Assembly: GCF_026212465.1 (NCBI RefSeq)
Contig: NC_080049.1
Span: 21,525,803-21,589,802 of the forward strand
Direction of reading: 5' to 3'
Length of the DNA stretch: 64,000 nucleotides
From: Amaranthus tricolor
Taxonomy: Eukaryota > Streptophyta > Magnoliopsida > Caryophyllales > Amaranthaceae
The notes under the pieces were generated by a model. It saw nothing but the letters and a program-made list of their open reading frames with translations. It was not told the origin of the DNA and did not search any database. The position numbers and the translations under genes are program-made. Each line of letters starts with the position of its first letter. Within the stretch, counting starts at the first letter, position 1. Below are positions 38,540 through 50,722 of the stretch, piece by piece.

Positions 38540-39760
38540 TGCCTTGTAAAAGCATGTAGGTTGCCAACAAATATTTGAGAACACATAAGAGATCTTAGTG
38601 CTTCTAGTATGCAACCTGCTTTTATAATAACTTCGGCCAGAAAAAATTATCTAGGGATTTATGCTCGTATGAATCAAATATATAAACTAAAAAAATCAAT
38701 TAGACGCAAAGAGATGGATGTTAGGTCTCCTATACAATACTGTCTACATTTGGCTACAGAGCACAACAACGTGGCTTGGACTTATATGGATAGTAATGGT
38801 CAGTTGACTTAGTTATTAATTACAAATTCTACAACCATTCAATTCATTCTTACCTGGACTATTTATGTTGTATTGATTGATATTATGTATAAAACAAACA
38901 AAAAGAAGCTGTTGCTACGTGAGATTGTTGGTATGAACTCAATAAATCAGAATTTCTTGGTTGTATTTTGACTAATGAGGGATGAAGCACCATTTTATAT
39001 ACCTGGTTTTTGGAAAGGTTCATAGATATACTTGGGGGTGTTTAAACCCCTAATGCAATCGTGACAAACCAAGATGCAAGGTTATCCGTAGCTACCCGGC
39101 TGGTGATGTTTTTTTAGGTATTATTCATTTTTTTAATGATTTGTTATTTTATTTGATATTTATTGAACGTGTGCATTGCATTCTTAAATGTAGATGTACG
39201 ACATTTACTTTGTGCATGGCACATTAGAAATAATTTCTAAAATATGGTCGATAAATAATGCGGTGGCAAAAATATCAGTAGGACAATTATTTAGGCAGGC
39301 CCAATGAAACCCTTTCGTTAATTGCTCCATAGTTAAGCAATTTCAAAATTTTTGGCAATTGATTGTTTCTACATGGGATACGAGCAATAAAAGGGTTGTC
39401 CACTATAAATCTAGAGCACTAATAGAGTTGGGAACCAACATTCGTCATTCAGAAACTAGCTTGGTAGCTTTAGTAGCTCCTTTGATAATTTATTTAAGAG
39501 GGCGCACGCGCAGATGACCAAACAGTATTCATGGATAAGACATGCATTGCAGAAATCTATGAATTTCATTCCACGACATTACGGTTCCACTTGATGCGAC
39601 CATTGTTAAAAAACGTATCCCTTCATGCAATGAAGTTACTTCTTGTTGAGCATAACCATATGCTATATATGAAAGATTTTATGTTTGAAAAATGCGGTTG
39701 TGAACTTCAGTGCACTCATAAATCCATGTCTGCAACAGTGTTAGACATCCCCCAATAGTC
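38540..39760 (+). pseudogene. MULE transposase relic (FAR1/otubain-associated type)
   Basis: Successive frames read ARKNYLGIYARMNQIYKLKK with SIRRKEMDVRSPIQYCLH (about 38609-38760), then MYKTNKKKLLLREIVGMNSI (about 38886), LCAWHIRN (about 39208), and finally HAMKLLLVEHNHM with EKCGCELQCTHKSM (39627-39730). That order corresponds to the Mutator-like transposase core (YKTNRYKLPLLEIVGV, CAWHI) followed by the CGCxLRTTHGLPCAHE zinc-finger region. Many stops and frameshifts make it a pseudogene. The acidic catalytic residues cannot be followed reliably. Confidence 0.65.
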
Positions 39761-39929
39761 TTATAACCTGACCTATAAGTCGTACCCAACCAACGATATA
39801 TGTATGCCACAGTTTTTGCCCCTAAGAGACCTCATCTTGATCCTCATTCATAGCAAGTATTAAGTGAGGTTTCATTCCAACCAATAGTGTCGACCTCACT
39901 ATTGCCATATAATAGACTTTGGGCTACAG

Positions 39930-40640
39930 TTGTAAGGATTGAGTACTGTTGCACAGGCTCAGAAGGTCACTATTGTTGATGTCCCCAATAATGAGTATCC
40001 TCATACTGTAGAGCTTGCTCATCGACTTCTCAAATATCCCTCCATGTCTCCTCGACACGTTAAATCGACAATGAACCATCAATACCGATGCCAAGTAAAC
40101 ATAACCGTCATGCAACATAATCGTTACCTCTCCTCATTAGACATGACTCTCCTTTACACATGCTTTGTTTGATGCTGAATGGACTAGTGATAAGGACAAT
40201 TTTCGAAGTACTACTAACTAAATTTTTTATTTTGGTGCTAACCCTATTTTTTGAAGTTCGAAGAGTCATAATATTTTAGCACAATCTTCTACTAAGGCTG
40301 AATTTTAAGTCGTGGCCATATCCAGTATCGAAATAGAATGGATTACTTCTCTAATGCATGAACTAGTATACTCTTTCATTGCTACTACAAAGATATTTTG
40401 GGATAATATGAGTGCAATATATTATTCTGCCAATCCGATCTTCCATTCCCGAATAAAACATCTAGCTATATATTTTCATTATGTCCGTGAAAAGGTTCAA
40501 ACTGGTTCTCTTAATATTATCCACATCTCTAGAGAAGATCAAGTTGTTTATGTACTTACTAAACCCTTCTTCGATCATATTTCCTTTATTTACCAGTACT
40601 ATATTATTGTAAATTATTTCCTAATACGGATGAGGTAGTA
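39930..40640 (+). pseudogene. Copia reverse transcriptase/RNase H relic
   Basis: The best part (40300-40570) reads EWITSLMHELVYSF, FWDNMSAIYYSANPIFHSR, IKHLAIYFHYVREKVQTGSL and HISREDQVVYVLTKPF, the conserved C-terminal RNase H block of Ty1/Copia polyproteins (WCDNxSAxYLxxNPVFHxRTKH, DFHFVREKV, DQxADxFTKP). Just upstream, frame-broken pieces (ANPIF, SSKSHNILAQSSTKAEF) also fit. Stops separate the pieces. It lies directly behind the MULE relic in the same orientation, probably by nested insertion. Confidence 0.75.
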
Positions 40641-41121
40641 TTTTCTGTATTCCCTTAAATTTAGCTTAGAAAGTTATATTTGTTTCGTTTTTGTATTTTT
40701 TTGTAATTGTGCTATCACGATACTAATCTTGCATACCACAGTATGTATAGTCTCTAAATAAAATAATTATCTATTCCTCAATTCCTTATAGCTTCTTCGA
40801 TCAACTTCATTACAAAAATGTAGTTGAATTGTTCATCTTAGTGGAATGTAAGAAGTAGGGAAGAAGAATAAGATAAGTGGGTTAGGTGGTAAAAGGAATT
40901 AAAGTCCTCTACTGAAGTATATTTAAAAATGATCAAATGAAGTTTAAAATGTTAACTGATATAATAGATTAATAAATATTGGACATTTAGAGTATAATGT
41001 TTATTTAAACCCATGTTACTATGAAAATAGTAGGCCAAAGCACTATGAAAATAGAGGGGCAAAATAAGTAAAACTTAAGTTCAAGGAGAGAAACAAAAGC
41101 GTTCATAGGTCAAAAAGGAAG

Positions 41122-41245
41122 TGACGACTCATTGCTTTTTAGCATAGACTCCTCGCATGTATTTAAAGTGATGTTTTTGGCAGAAACTAACGCCAACTCA
41201 CGACTTGGAAAAGCCAACTCATTGCCGAAGCAATGAGTCGTCGCT
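41122..41245. repeat. Inverted repeat with ACGACTCATTGC arms
   Basis: GACGACTCATTGCT at the left and GCAATGAGTCGTCGC at the right are inverted across about 95 bp. The unit sits in otherwise AT-rich DNA. It may be a remnant of a mobile element or LTR. Confidence 0.5.
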
Positions 41246-42501
41246 TTCTTCTAAAAAGTGTGGTTTGGGTAGCTTTTCTTTCTTTAATTGGTGGTTAGGG
41301 TTTAAAAAAACCCTAATTCATGTCATTTCATGACATAGAAAAGTGGCATTACTTATGGAAAAGTGGTCTAATACATAGGATAGTGGGATTTATGCTTAAA
41401 CTCTTATATAAGAAGATCAAAGGATTAGGGTTTCATACATCATTATGTTATATTTTCTGATTTTGTGTTTCCTTTTGCCATAGCTTCTCCCCATATTTTG
41501 TACAAGGTTTTTGAGTGAAAGAATCTTGCAAAAACTCTTTCACTTAAGTTTCTAAGAGTACTTTAATTTATCTCTTGTTATTAACACTATCTAGATATAT
41601 AGAGCTTATATTTAGATTATGCTAATCGTTATATCAAGTTTCTAAGACAATATTGTCTAAAAGATCTTTGTTTTAGAGTCGATTTAATCGCAAGTTTATC
41701 ATGTTTTTATTAAGTTTATTTTCTTAGAATTTTATAATAAGTTGTTTAAAACATATAATCTTTTTTTTCGTGCCCGTAGTATTTTTAAGGTTTCCTAATA
41801 ATACAAAAACTAACAACACCACATTTCGCGAAATGAGCTGATATTAGGGATTATTTATGGGTAGAACACTCATGTTTGGTAATTAATCCGCTCGCAAAAT
41901 GGTGACTAAAGCATGTTCCTTGCCCATGACCATTTTAATGTAATATTGGATGGATTTTGTTAATATGAATTATTTGACAAAGAAAATATATTTTCTAGAT
42001 ACGTTTTGTCAAAATAAAAAGTTTATTTTTATACTTTCTTAAAAATAATCACCTTTAGCATGTAGTTTCTGAAAAAAATTCCTTTTAATGAAAATAAAAT
42101 TTGTTTATTAGTATCAAATAAAAATTAACAAAAATTAATTTAAAACTAATTTTAATGTTTTAATTAAACTTGACAATTGTTTTCTAAAGTCGTTATGATC
42201 CATTACCTATGTACCTTATCCTTATTTTCCATATACTCTTGAAAAACATTCTCCCAATAAGATAACCTTAAACAACAAAATTTATATTCTAATAATTTAT
42301 AATAATTAAACTATTTAATTCATATATAAAATATATTTCACTATAAAATCATATTAAGCAACTTATACAATTTACTAATACACAAAAAGAAAAATTATGT
42401 GATATGAAAAATAAAAATCTACTAAGAAAAAGTAAAAATAATAATCTCGTTTATTTTTTAATAAGTCTACTATAACTCATTCTTTAATTCCTCCTTTATT
42501 A

Positions 42502-42611
42502 AAGCTTAATCGGAATTAAGCTGGTTTAAAGGCTCAAAATACGCTATCCTCCCGGAACTAGGATCGATGTGATGATTTTGAGCCTTAAAACCAGGGTCCA
42601 ATTAAGCTTTC
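42502..42611. repeat. Compact 110-bp hairpin
   Basis: AAGCTTAAT...CTGGTTTAAAGGCTCAAAAT at the left pairs with ATTTTGAGCCTTAAAACCAG...ATTAAGCTT at the right, leaving a loop that contains CCTCCCGGAACTAGGATCG. It could be a very small MITE or a transcribed hairpin; nothing in the sequence decides. Confidence 0.6.
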
Positions 42612-45032
42612 AAGAAGGATCAACTAAAAAAAAAAAAGTTATTCAAAAAGATAATAATAGAAATTGAAGAAGTGTAAAAAAAAAATTCAAAAACTTAAAT
42701 TTTTGTTGGGAAATGAACAACATTTTCACAGTAATCAGGTTTTGTGGGGCTATTTGCGCACTCCCAAATCTTATGCATAAAATTATATATACACGTTTGC
42801 ATTCCATAATTTGATGCATTGAATAATTTGACTTTTCTTTCTTTTATTAGTTAGAGTTTGTGATAAAAATTACTCCTTATGTTTTCACTTTTCTTCTTTC
42901 CATTAAATTTATATATAGTTTTCATTGTAAATTTTGAGGTTTAATATCTCTAAATACGTATTATGAAAAATAATAAAAAATATATAGTAAAAAGTTATAC
43001 ATTAAGAGGAATCTAACGAGATTTTACATGAATATATTTTATCATATATCTATGTCTTAAAAATTTTAATCAAATTTCTCTCTTCAAAATAGAATATTTT
43101 AAATGGGAAAAATATTAGAAAACAAAAGGAGTAACAAATTTAAGTAAACAATGTGGATATCAATCAAAGTAAGTGATAAAAATATTATCCAAAAGTTCAA
43201 TATTTCAAAAAAAAAGCTTGAAATAAAATAAAAATGAACGTAAACTCATACATACAAAGAAAGTATACTCTTGGTGTTCAGGGTTTGTTTGTTTTAAAAG
43301 AAATTCATGAGCCGTTATAAATTTATAATTTTTTGAAATTTATCTTTCTTTTTAATATTTTAGAAATTTACTTAAGGTCTTTGACTAATTTTCAACATCA
43401 GAGTTTTCAAACAACCAAGGAGTGAGTATGGTAAGTGAATTCCTTTAATTCTAACAAACGCCTTTTGGACATTTAATAATGAGAAAAATATATATATTAA
43501 AAGTTAACTATAAAATTTTATAACAAAAGATAAAAATTTATAATATATTTTTACACGTGATTTGGGATAAATTTCAAAATTTTAGTAGATTACAAAACTG
43601 ATGTCTATATAATTCAAAATTTAAAATATGTTTTGATTTACTATTTGCAATTGATATATATCCCATAAAAAAACACCATAGGAATATTCATCAATAGTAT
43701 CCACCCGGCAAAAAATAAAAAAAGGTTCCCATGAACAAAAATTTAGAATTATACAAAGCAAAATTATATAAGACCTTTATATATTTGATATTTTACTTCT
43801 GAATCAAATTAGTACATTACATTATATTATCCCTATGTCTTTAATTGGCTCCAACATAGCGTCGGCTTTAAGGGGTTAGACATACGCAACCTTACCCTTA
43901 TCGTGTTTACACTAACACAAAAGTCTTTTCAGATTAACCGGTAATAGCAAACATCACATGCAACTTCATATAAATAAAAAGTGCACATGATTTAATGAGT
44001 CATTTTAATATAGTCCATTATAATCGAAAACCAAAGAATCATAAATCCTTGGCTTGGACAAACTATAATAAATTGTAAGGAAAAAAATTCAAAATAAATA
44101 CAAATACAAAATACAAAAAAAAATTAATGTATAGCACCCGGAAAATTAAATGACGAAGGGTGTACAGTTGCTTTAAATAAGAGAAAAATAAAAAACAATA
44201 AAACCTGGTATTTTGATTACAAATAAAAAATTTAAGTACAATTAAAGTTCTCATGAAAATTGGAAGAGCCAAGGCTGTCAGTCAAATTATATTCCTATTA
44301 AGGTGTAGGGTTGTTTAGGTAAAAAAAGTATTTTGTGATTGACAAACCTTTTTAATAGTAGTAGTATTTTTAAGGATACTTGGATGCTAGAGAAAAACCT
44401 GTGCCAAGCACCGATATATTGTAAAAAGATTATTATATAAAATTTAAATAAATTATAATAATTATGAAAAAACATGTTATTTGTTAATGGTTAAAATGAT
44501 AATGACAAAATGCAATTGACAATAATTTAAAATGATTATTTGTATTTTAAATTTATTTTTTTAAAAAAACCAAAATTCTATTTGGTTTTATTATTATTAT
44601 AATATTACTTCCATTAAGTATGAGGAAAAAATTTTAGCTAATAATATTAAAATTCATCCTCTATATTTTATTTAGTTATTTACTCTCAATTTCTATTAGA
44701 GATTATCTCACTTATTTTGCACACTTTAAAGTTTTGATAACGTTCCCACCAAATTTTATTTAATATCAACTATAAATTTAATTTATCTTTTGATCTAATC
44801 CTCTTTATTTATCTTACTTATTGATTTGAGCTATATTGTAAATCAATTGAGATGAAGAGATCATAATTTTATAAGATATGGACATATGGTGGTTTGGGAT
44901 AGAACAACTTCATATGTTCTTTAAAATTGTCATGATCCTCATATTTTTCTATTAACTTTTTATCTTAGTAGTTTTTTTTTAAGAGCTATGGCTCCATTCT
45001 TTTTTCATTAAATTTATTATTTTATAAAATAT

Positions 45033-46468
45033 GAATTAATTGTGAATTACTGCTTTAATGTTTCATACTTTTGCAAATTATAGCCTTGAATTTTTTTTTG
45101 CGATTTACAACTTCCAAAGTAGTCTTTTGACCAGTATTCAAGCCAAGTGACCGGTTCTGTATAATTTTAACCGTTAACCACACTTTTTGCTTTGACTTTC
45201 ACTTTTTTTGGTTTTAATTTTCTTTTTTTGTGAGTTTTAATTTTTTTTTTTTTCTCATTACTTCCTTCTTCCCCTAACATTGATAAAACTCCATTAATAA
45301 AACTCCATCAAGCTTAAATCCAAAACCCCTCCTCCTTCTGCTCCTCAATCCCAACCACCTTCCTCTCTCCTTCTTCTCCTTCATCCATAAAATGTTCAAG
45401 CCTACAATTTCGCAACTTTCAGGTTTATTAGATATCTTGATCAACTGGGTTATAATTTTGGGGTTAGTTTGTTTCTTGATGTAAATGGACACTTGTAGGG
45501 GGTTAGTTTGAATCTCGGTAATTCCAAAGACAGTGGTGCCTTGTCTGATTTTGATAATAATTGGAACAATACTGATCCATTTCCTGAGTGTCGATTCAAT
45601 CACCTTCCTCTCTCCTCTTTCCTTCTTCTTCCATTAATCTTTTAATTTCTTTCAGAAAGTTCAGTTCTTACTCTTTTCAATTATAAAAGGTATTATATTG
45701 CTATTGAGTGTCCATTAACTTGATCATTTTGGGTTTCTTCATAATCTGCCACAAAAGCCAAAAATGTTGCAGCCAAAGATTCAATTTTTAATTTTGGGTT
45801 TGAAATTAAATAGTCTGCAACAAAACTCAAAAATGAAAAATCTTTCGTTTGAAATTAGCAAATACCCAAGAGATCTCTTACAAATATTAATGGGTAATGA
45901 CCCAAAATTCGGAGCAGAAGAGGAAGACGATGATGAGGGTTTAAATCTAGGACTTGGGTATCATTAGGAGGTAAATTTGGGGTTTAAGTCTAAAAATAAA
46001 GGATCGTTGATTGTCATCTTCAATAGCTAGGACTATGCCCTGATTTAGGGAGGAAGATAGTAATTCATTAAGAAGGAAAGGAAAGAGATGCAGACAATGA
46101 GAATGAAAAGAGATGCAGACATTAAGAATGAAAGAAGAAATTAAATGGCATCGTTCTGAAAAGCAGAGAAATTTCTAATCTTAGATTTCAGCTTGATGGA
46201 GTTTCATTAATGGAGTTTTATCAATGTTAGGGGAAGAAGGAAGTGATGAGAAAAAAATAAATTAAGCTCACAAAAAAAAAAATTAAAACAAAAAAAAATG
46301 AAAGTCAAAAATAAAAAGTGTGGTCAACGGTTAAAATTGTACGGAACCCGTCACTTAGCTTGAATACTGGTCAAAAGGCTGCTTTGGAGGCTATAATTCC
46401 CCAAAAAAACATTAAGGCTGTAATTCGTAAAAGCAGTAAACATTGAGACTGTAATTCACAATTAATTC
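45033..46468. mobile_element. Long-TIR (Mutator-like) non-autonomous element with 8-bp target duplication
   Basis: Terminal inverted repeats of about 300 bp start GAATTAATTGTGAATTAC on both sides. Both continue through TTTTGACCAGTATTCAAGC, TAACCGTT and CTAACATTGATAAAACTCC. Identical flanks TAAAATAT lie at 45025-45032 and 46469-46476. Within each arm a CGAATTACAGCCTTAA-like unit repeats. The unique centre (about 45335-46165) has no transposase. It includes a 67-codon frame at 45764-45967 with an acidic stretch and the ending GLNLGLGYH. Long TIRs fit Mutator-like elements, although those usually give 9-bp duplications; hAT (8 bp) is the alternative. Confidence 0.8.
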
Positions 46469-46592
46469 TAAAATATATATCCAACATTTTAGACTCCAAT
46501 TTTCTTAATCCCATAAACATTAATTATGGAAATAACTTTAAGAAATAAAGAGAGTAGCTTATCTAAATTAAAAAGGATTGATTTGTAAATTA

Positions 46593-46823
46593 CTTATCTG
46601 TTCAATTTAATTTTGCATCAAAGAAAAATAGAGAATAATTTTTTAAGAAAGTGGTAATAAAAAAATAGAGAGAATTAATTGTCTGGATGAAATTAAAAGT
46701 ACATTAAAAAATATGGATGAGACTAAAATAAAGTGGTGGGTCATCGTCAAAAAATAAAAATGATTCAAATTAAGTGAGACGTATCAAAATGAAAAATACT
46801 TCAAATTCAATTGGACAATGGAG
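46593..46823. mobile_element. Stowaway-like MITE
   Basis: The ends CTTATCTGTTCAATTTAATT and AATTGGACAATGGAG are flanked by TA. The interior (CTGGATGAAATTAAAAGT, CAAATTAAGTGAGACG) is homologous to the copy at 31958-32194. It lies just downstream of the truncated Copia end. Confidence 0.65.
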
Positions 46824-46853
46824 TAAAAAAAAGTACTATGACATTTGAATATT

Positions 46854-48026
46854 TCATTTATGTACAAACCATCCATTAAATGTAACAATATCATCAAGCT
46901 TACTAGTGGAGATCAAATTCAACCTAATTTCAGGAACATGCCTAACATCCTTGAGTAGAAGCTTAGCACCACTATCAGTTACCAAGCAAATATCTCCAAC
47001 ACCAACAACTTGAGTCAAGCCATCATTACCCATCTTCAATACCCCAAAATCTCCAGGTGTATAAGTGGTAAAGAACTCTTTCTTTGATGTCACATGTCGT
47101 GAGGCTCCACTATCAACTACCCAACTAGTTTCGCAACTAGCTAAATTAACAACATCTCCATCATAAACAATGACAAGATCACTGGTAGTTGCGGTTGCTG
47201 CTTGATCATCCTTATCATCATCTTTCTTATCATGATAATTCACATGTTTGCCTTTGCCTCCCTTGTTATCTCTTTTCCACTTGTAGCAAAATTTTTGAAT
47301 GTGACCCATTTTATCACAATAGTTGCATTTTATGTTCTTGAATTTTCCACGGGACTTGCTCCTACTAGAACCTCTATCATTTGAAGCTCTACTATTATTT
47401 CTCCCCCTATTTTCTGCAACATAAGCTTTCTCGGGTTGTGAAGATGACACACCATGAGACTTCTTTCGCATTTCTTCATTCAAGATGCCAACTTTAACGA
47501 AGTCTAAAGTAACCTTCCCGGAAGGAGCTCCATTACAAAGTGTCATTCTAAAAGTATCCCAAGAATCAGGAAGAGTACTAAGTAACAAAAGTCCCTGAAC
47601 TTCATCATCAAACTTGATTTCCATGGCCGACAATTGTTGAGTAATACCATGAAAATCACTCAAGTGATCAGAAAGAGCCTTGTTCTCATTATACTTTAAG
47701 TTCATCAATTGCTTGATCAAGAACAACTTATTATTTCCAGACTTGCTAGCATAAAGCGACTCAAGTTTTTGCCACAAGGTTCTAGCATTAACTTCTTCAT
47801 TAATGTGATTCAAAACATTATCATCAACCCATTGACGAATAAACCCACAAACTTGCTCATGCTCAAATTCCCATTGTTCTTCACTTTTGCCATCCGGTTT
47901 TTGAGTGGTAAAAACAGGTAGATGCCAACTTTTAACATACAACAAGTCTTTCATCTTCCGTTTCCACAAATGATAATTAGTCCCATTTAAACTAATCATC
48001 CTACTAGTGTTGAGATTACCATCCAT
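46854..48026 (-). CDS. Copia gag-protease frame of a truncated retrotransposon
   Basis: An open frame of 390 aa. The N-terminal half is a Ty1/Copia Gag ([17 protein letters not shown] near residue 14, [19 protein letters not shown] near 107). A CCHC zinc knuckle [14 protein letters not shown] (about 235-248) follows, then the retroviral-type aspartic protease start [12 protein letters not shown] (about 303-314). The start of the pre-integrase region follows, and the frame ends at [16 protein letters not shown], so integrase, reverse transcriptase and RNase H are all missing. It would give a nucleocapsid and perhaps a partial protease. Its ATG lies only 38 bp from the LTR end and 20 bp from the primer-binding site. 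The uninterrupted frame suggests a fairly young insertion that lost its 3' part. No second LTR is seen. Confidence 0.85.
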   Translation of the reverse strand: MDGNLNTSRMISLNGTNYHLWKRKMKDLLYVKSWHLPVFTTQKPDGKSEEQWEFEHEQVCGFIRQWVDDNVLNHINEEVNARTLWQKLESLYASKSGNNKLFLIKQLMNLKYNENKALSDHLSDFHGITQQLSAMEIKFDDEVQGLLLLSTLPDSWDTFRMTLCNGAPSGKVTLDFVKVGILNEEMRKKSHGVSSSQPEKAYVAENRGRNNSRASNDRGSSRSKSRGKFKNIKCNYCDKMGHIQKFCYKWKRDNKGGKGKHVNYHDKKDDDKDDQAATATTSDLVIVYDGDVVNLASCETSWVVDSGASRHVTSKKEFFTTYTPGDFGVLKMGNDGLTQVVGVGDICLVTDSGAKLLLKDVRHVPEIRLNLISTSKLDDIVTFNGWFVHK

Positions 48027-48046
48027 TTAGAGAATTAACAATTAAT

Positions 48047-48061
48047 CCGGCTATGATACCA
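48047..48061 (-). other. Primer-binding site of the truncated Copia
   Basis: On the minus strand TGGTATCATAGCCGG follows the LTR end after AC. It differs from the usual initiator-tRNA-Met complement TGGTATCAGAGC by one base. Confidence 0.8.
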
Positions 48062-48063
48062 GT

Positions 48064-48839
48064 TGATAAGGTAAGAACACCTCCAAGAGCTACCAATTAC
48101 ACAAATTGATAACACACAAATAGCGGAAATTGCCCGGACAAATTAATTCACTAAAACACCAATCCAACACACTCAAATATCACCAATAAACCACAATGAC
48201 ATCAACAAGTAAACAAGACAATAGCAAGTAATAATCAAGAGCAAAGACACAAGATTTTTACGTGGAAAACCTCTTCGGTGTGAAGAGTAAAAAACCACGG
48301 GACTTTAGGAGTCCACCCAAACTTCTCTTATTATGATGAAAAGGAGGTTACACAAACCAATCCAAAGTTCTCCAAAGGGTCCTCAAAACTATCCAAGAAC
48401 AAACAACCATAATAATCAACAATAGAGAAACAAAGAGGAAGGAAATCACCAAAACATCAGCTTCTGACCAGAAGCTATAATCCACGAACCAAAGCTCAAA
48501 ACGATGATCCAACCGTCCAAAATGAAGCCCTATGTGTCCCCAACAAGCTGGTAAAATTATAGGACCATCCAACGGTTGAAACTTCGGAAATGACAATTTC
48601 GTGGAGGCTGCCAGGGATTATACGGGATTGTCTTCTCACCTTTGTGTTTCTCACACCTTTTCACTGTTTCAAAAGAATGATATATATATCTTATGATAGA
48701 AGACCAAAGTATATAAAAAAGCCCTAAGCTTCTCAAGGAAGCTAAACACTTGACCCCACATGGGTTAGAAAATAAGAGGACATTTGGGCTTAACATAAAA
48801 TGGGTTTCTCCACATAGGAAGGGACCCAAAAACCCAACA
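48064..48839 (-). mobile_element. 5' LTR of the truncated Copia element
   Basis: The LTR runs from TGTTGGGTTTTTGGGTCCC (start 48839 on the minus strand) to ...CCTTATCA (end 48064), followed by the primer-binding site, so it has the TG...CA termini. It contains the common TTTTTACGTGGAAAACC-type segment (about 48256-48275, read in either strand). Length 776 bp. The partner LTR and most of the internal region are missing. Confidence 0.75.
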
Positions 48840-48929
48840 CTTATGACTATCCTTCTTCTCCAATTTAAATTCACTATTAAATTCACAATTAAGTATATTT
48901 TTGCAAATTCCATTAATTAACTGGCTTGA

Positions 48930-49745
48930 GTTTGTTTTGACATTTTGTAGTTGACATATTAGCATGCTTAAGTTGGCATTTTAAATATTTTAAGTTGATA
49001 TTTTAACATGCAAAGTTGGTAATTTAACTAGTTTAAGTTGGTGTGTTTTATTTTTTGAATGTTATAGTTGTCATTTGGAACAATGACGTTGACATTTTTA
49101 TGCACTATTGTTGGCCTTTTAACAACCTTCTTTTTATTTCTTTTTCCTTCTTTTCCTCGTTTTGAAAGGCTACAATGACATTTAATCATTTGATTCTTAT
49201 AAACAAAACAACATACATTAACCTCCTTCTCTTCAACTTGTTGACATACCTCAAACACTTACTTGACATACAACAAACATCTATTTGATATGCCTCAACC
49301 ACCTATTTGACAAACCTCAAAAAATTACTTGACATACCCCAAAACTCTACTTAACTTACCCAAACACATAATTAATATACCTCAAACATGTAGTTGGGCA
49401 AGCTACAAATATCAACTTGGTATGATCCATATAAATACTTGAAATATCTCAAATTCCTATCTGGCATATCTCAAAAACCGACTTAGTATACCCAAAATAC
49501 CTACATAGTATCCTAAATACCTACTTTGTATACCTTAACTAGACAACCCCTAATACGTACTTGGTATATCTCAAACCCCTATTTGATATACCTGATCAAA
49601 CTGTTACTTGACAACCTTAAATATATACTGGTATATCTTAAATACCTACTTGATATATCCTATATACCTACTTGATGTATCTCAAATACCCACTTTATAT
49701 ACACCGAAATACCTACTTTATCTCAAATATGTCCTGAATCTCTTT
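48930..49745. repeat. Degenerate tandem repeats (TACTTGATATACCTCAAAT-like units)
   Basis: From about 49255 to 49740, units of 25-30 bp of the form CTACTTGATATACCTCAAAT recur with many substitutions. A shorter set with AAGTTGGCATTTTAA (48930-49060) is similar in style to the minisatellite at 2080-3030. No gene is seen. Confidence 0.6.
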
Positions 49746-50000
49746 TTCTCCAAAGCCATGAGCATCTCAGATCAAAATTGCGAGACCATTGTTAAATTAG
49801 GCTGGACTTATTGTGAATGCCAACATATTAACGGGGGAACACAAGTGCACACACTTCATAAGCCAAGGAGATATATACCATCCCAAAACCATATGGCAAT
49901 GAGAAGAAGGTCTCTAATAGCTTATAAAGCGTACACACCATTTTCAATTTATCGATGTGAGATAACTCATCCCAACAACCATTTAGCCCAAAATTAGATC
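49745..50000. repeat. Fragment of a dispersed repeat (GGCAATGAGAAG ... CGATGTGAGATAACTC)
   Basis: The order CCCAAAACCATATGGCAATG, then CTTATAAAGCGTACACACC, then TCGATGTGAGATAACTCATC is a combination that I associate with a frequent dispersed plant repeat. The frame 49608-49997 across it is not a known protein. Confidence 0.35.
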
Positions 50001-50526
50001 AGCAAAGGAGCAAAACTGGTTACATTATGAGCCAAGTCGTGACACAAATTCATACGAGTTCAACATAAAAATACATATATGATTTACTCATGTACCCAAT
50101 TGCATCAAGATTAAATTGCACATATAGCCCCATGATCGTTTTTGACGCAACATCGTTTTAAAGTGCATATATTTAAAAAAAATATTTATCATGAATCGAA
50201 AAAACATTCAAGTTATTGTATATGTAGTTTTTGGATTGATTTTGAGATGTAAATCCATCAAATTCTAGCACTGAATCCTTCACTGATTAGAAAATGGATA
50301 TTTAGATAGATAAAGAAGAAAATCATAATGTTTAAAAGACAATTAATTAGCATTTTTAATTAATTAATTTTTGTGGGCTAAGCCTTTTGAGAGACATCTC
50401 TTAAAAAGACGATTTTTCAAAAGAGTTACAGAATTAACTATTGCCTACAAGCCAGATTGGGCCTGGTTTTATGTCTGGACTAATTTCTTCCAATATGTTT
50501 GTCCCTTGTAATATTACGCAAATTTT

Positions 50527-50722
50527 CATATGAGATAGTCTCACGGCGAGACCATTTTAATTGGGTTGGCTCAATATACATTTATTTTTAAAGTGATAGA
50601 CTTTTATAGTCTTAAAGTTATCACTTATAGCTTAAAGTGATCACTTATAATTTCAAAAAGATCAATTAGAGAAATGGACTTACTTATATGGACTCGTCTC
50701 ATGGTGAGACGGTCTCATATAA
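50527..50722. mobile_element. Short MITE with GAGACGGTCTC-type ends
   Basis: ATATGAGATAGTCTCACGGC at the left and GTCTCATGGTGAGACGGTCT followed by CATATAAT at the right form inverted ends. The interior has repeated TTAAAGTGATCACTTATA palindromic units. Ends of the same kind occur near 1660 and 37690. Confidence 0.6.

Larger units (their letters stand above)
40650..45024. other. AT-rich intergenic region with two notable inverted repeats
   Basis: No gene recognised. It contains an inverted repeat at 41122-41245 (GACGACTCATTGCT / AGCAATGAGTCGTC) and a hairpin at 42502-42611. Frames at 44063-44475 are AT-driven and show no domain. Confidence 0.45.

Noticed and set aside
49255..49740. CRISPR-like array
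   Set aside because: The units are degenerate without constant repeats and unique spacers, and the genome is a plant nuclear one.
49608..49997. 129-codon ORF as a gene
   Set aside because: Its first part lies in a degenerate tandem repeat and the rest in a dispersed repeat; no protein family is recognisable.
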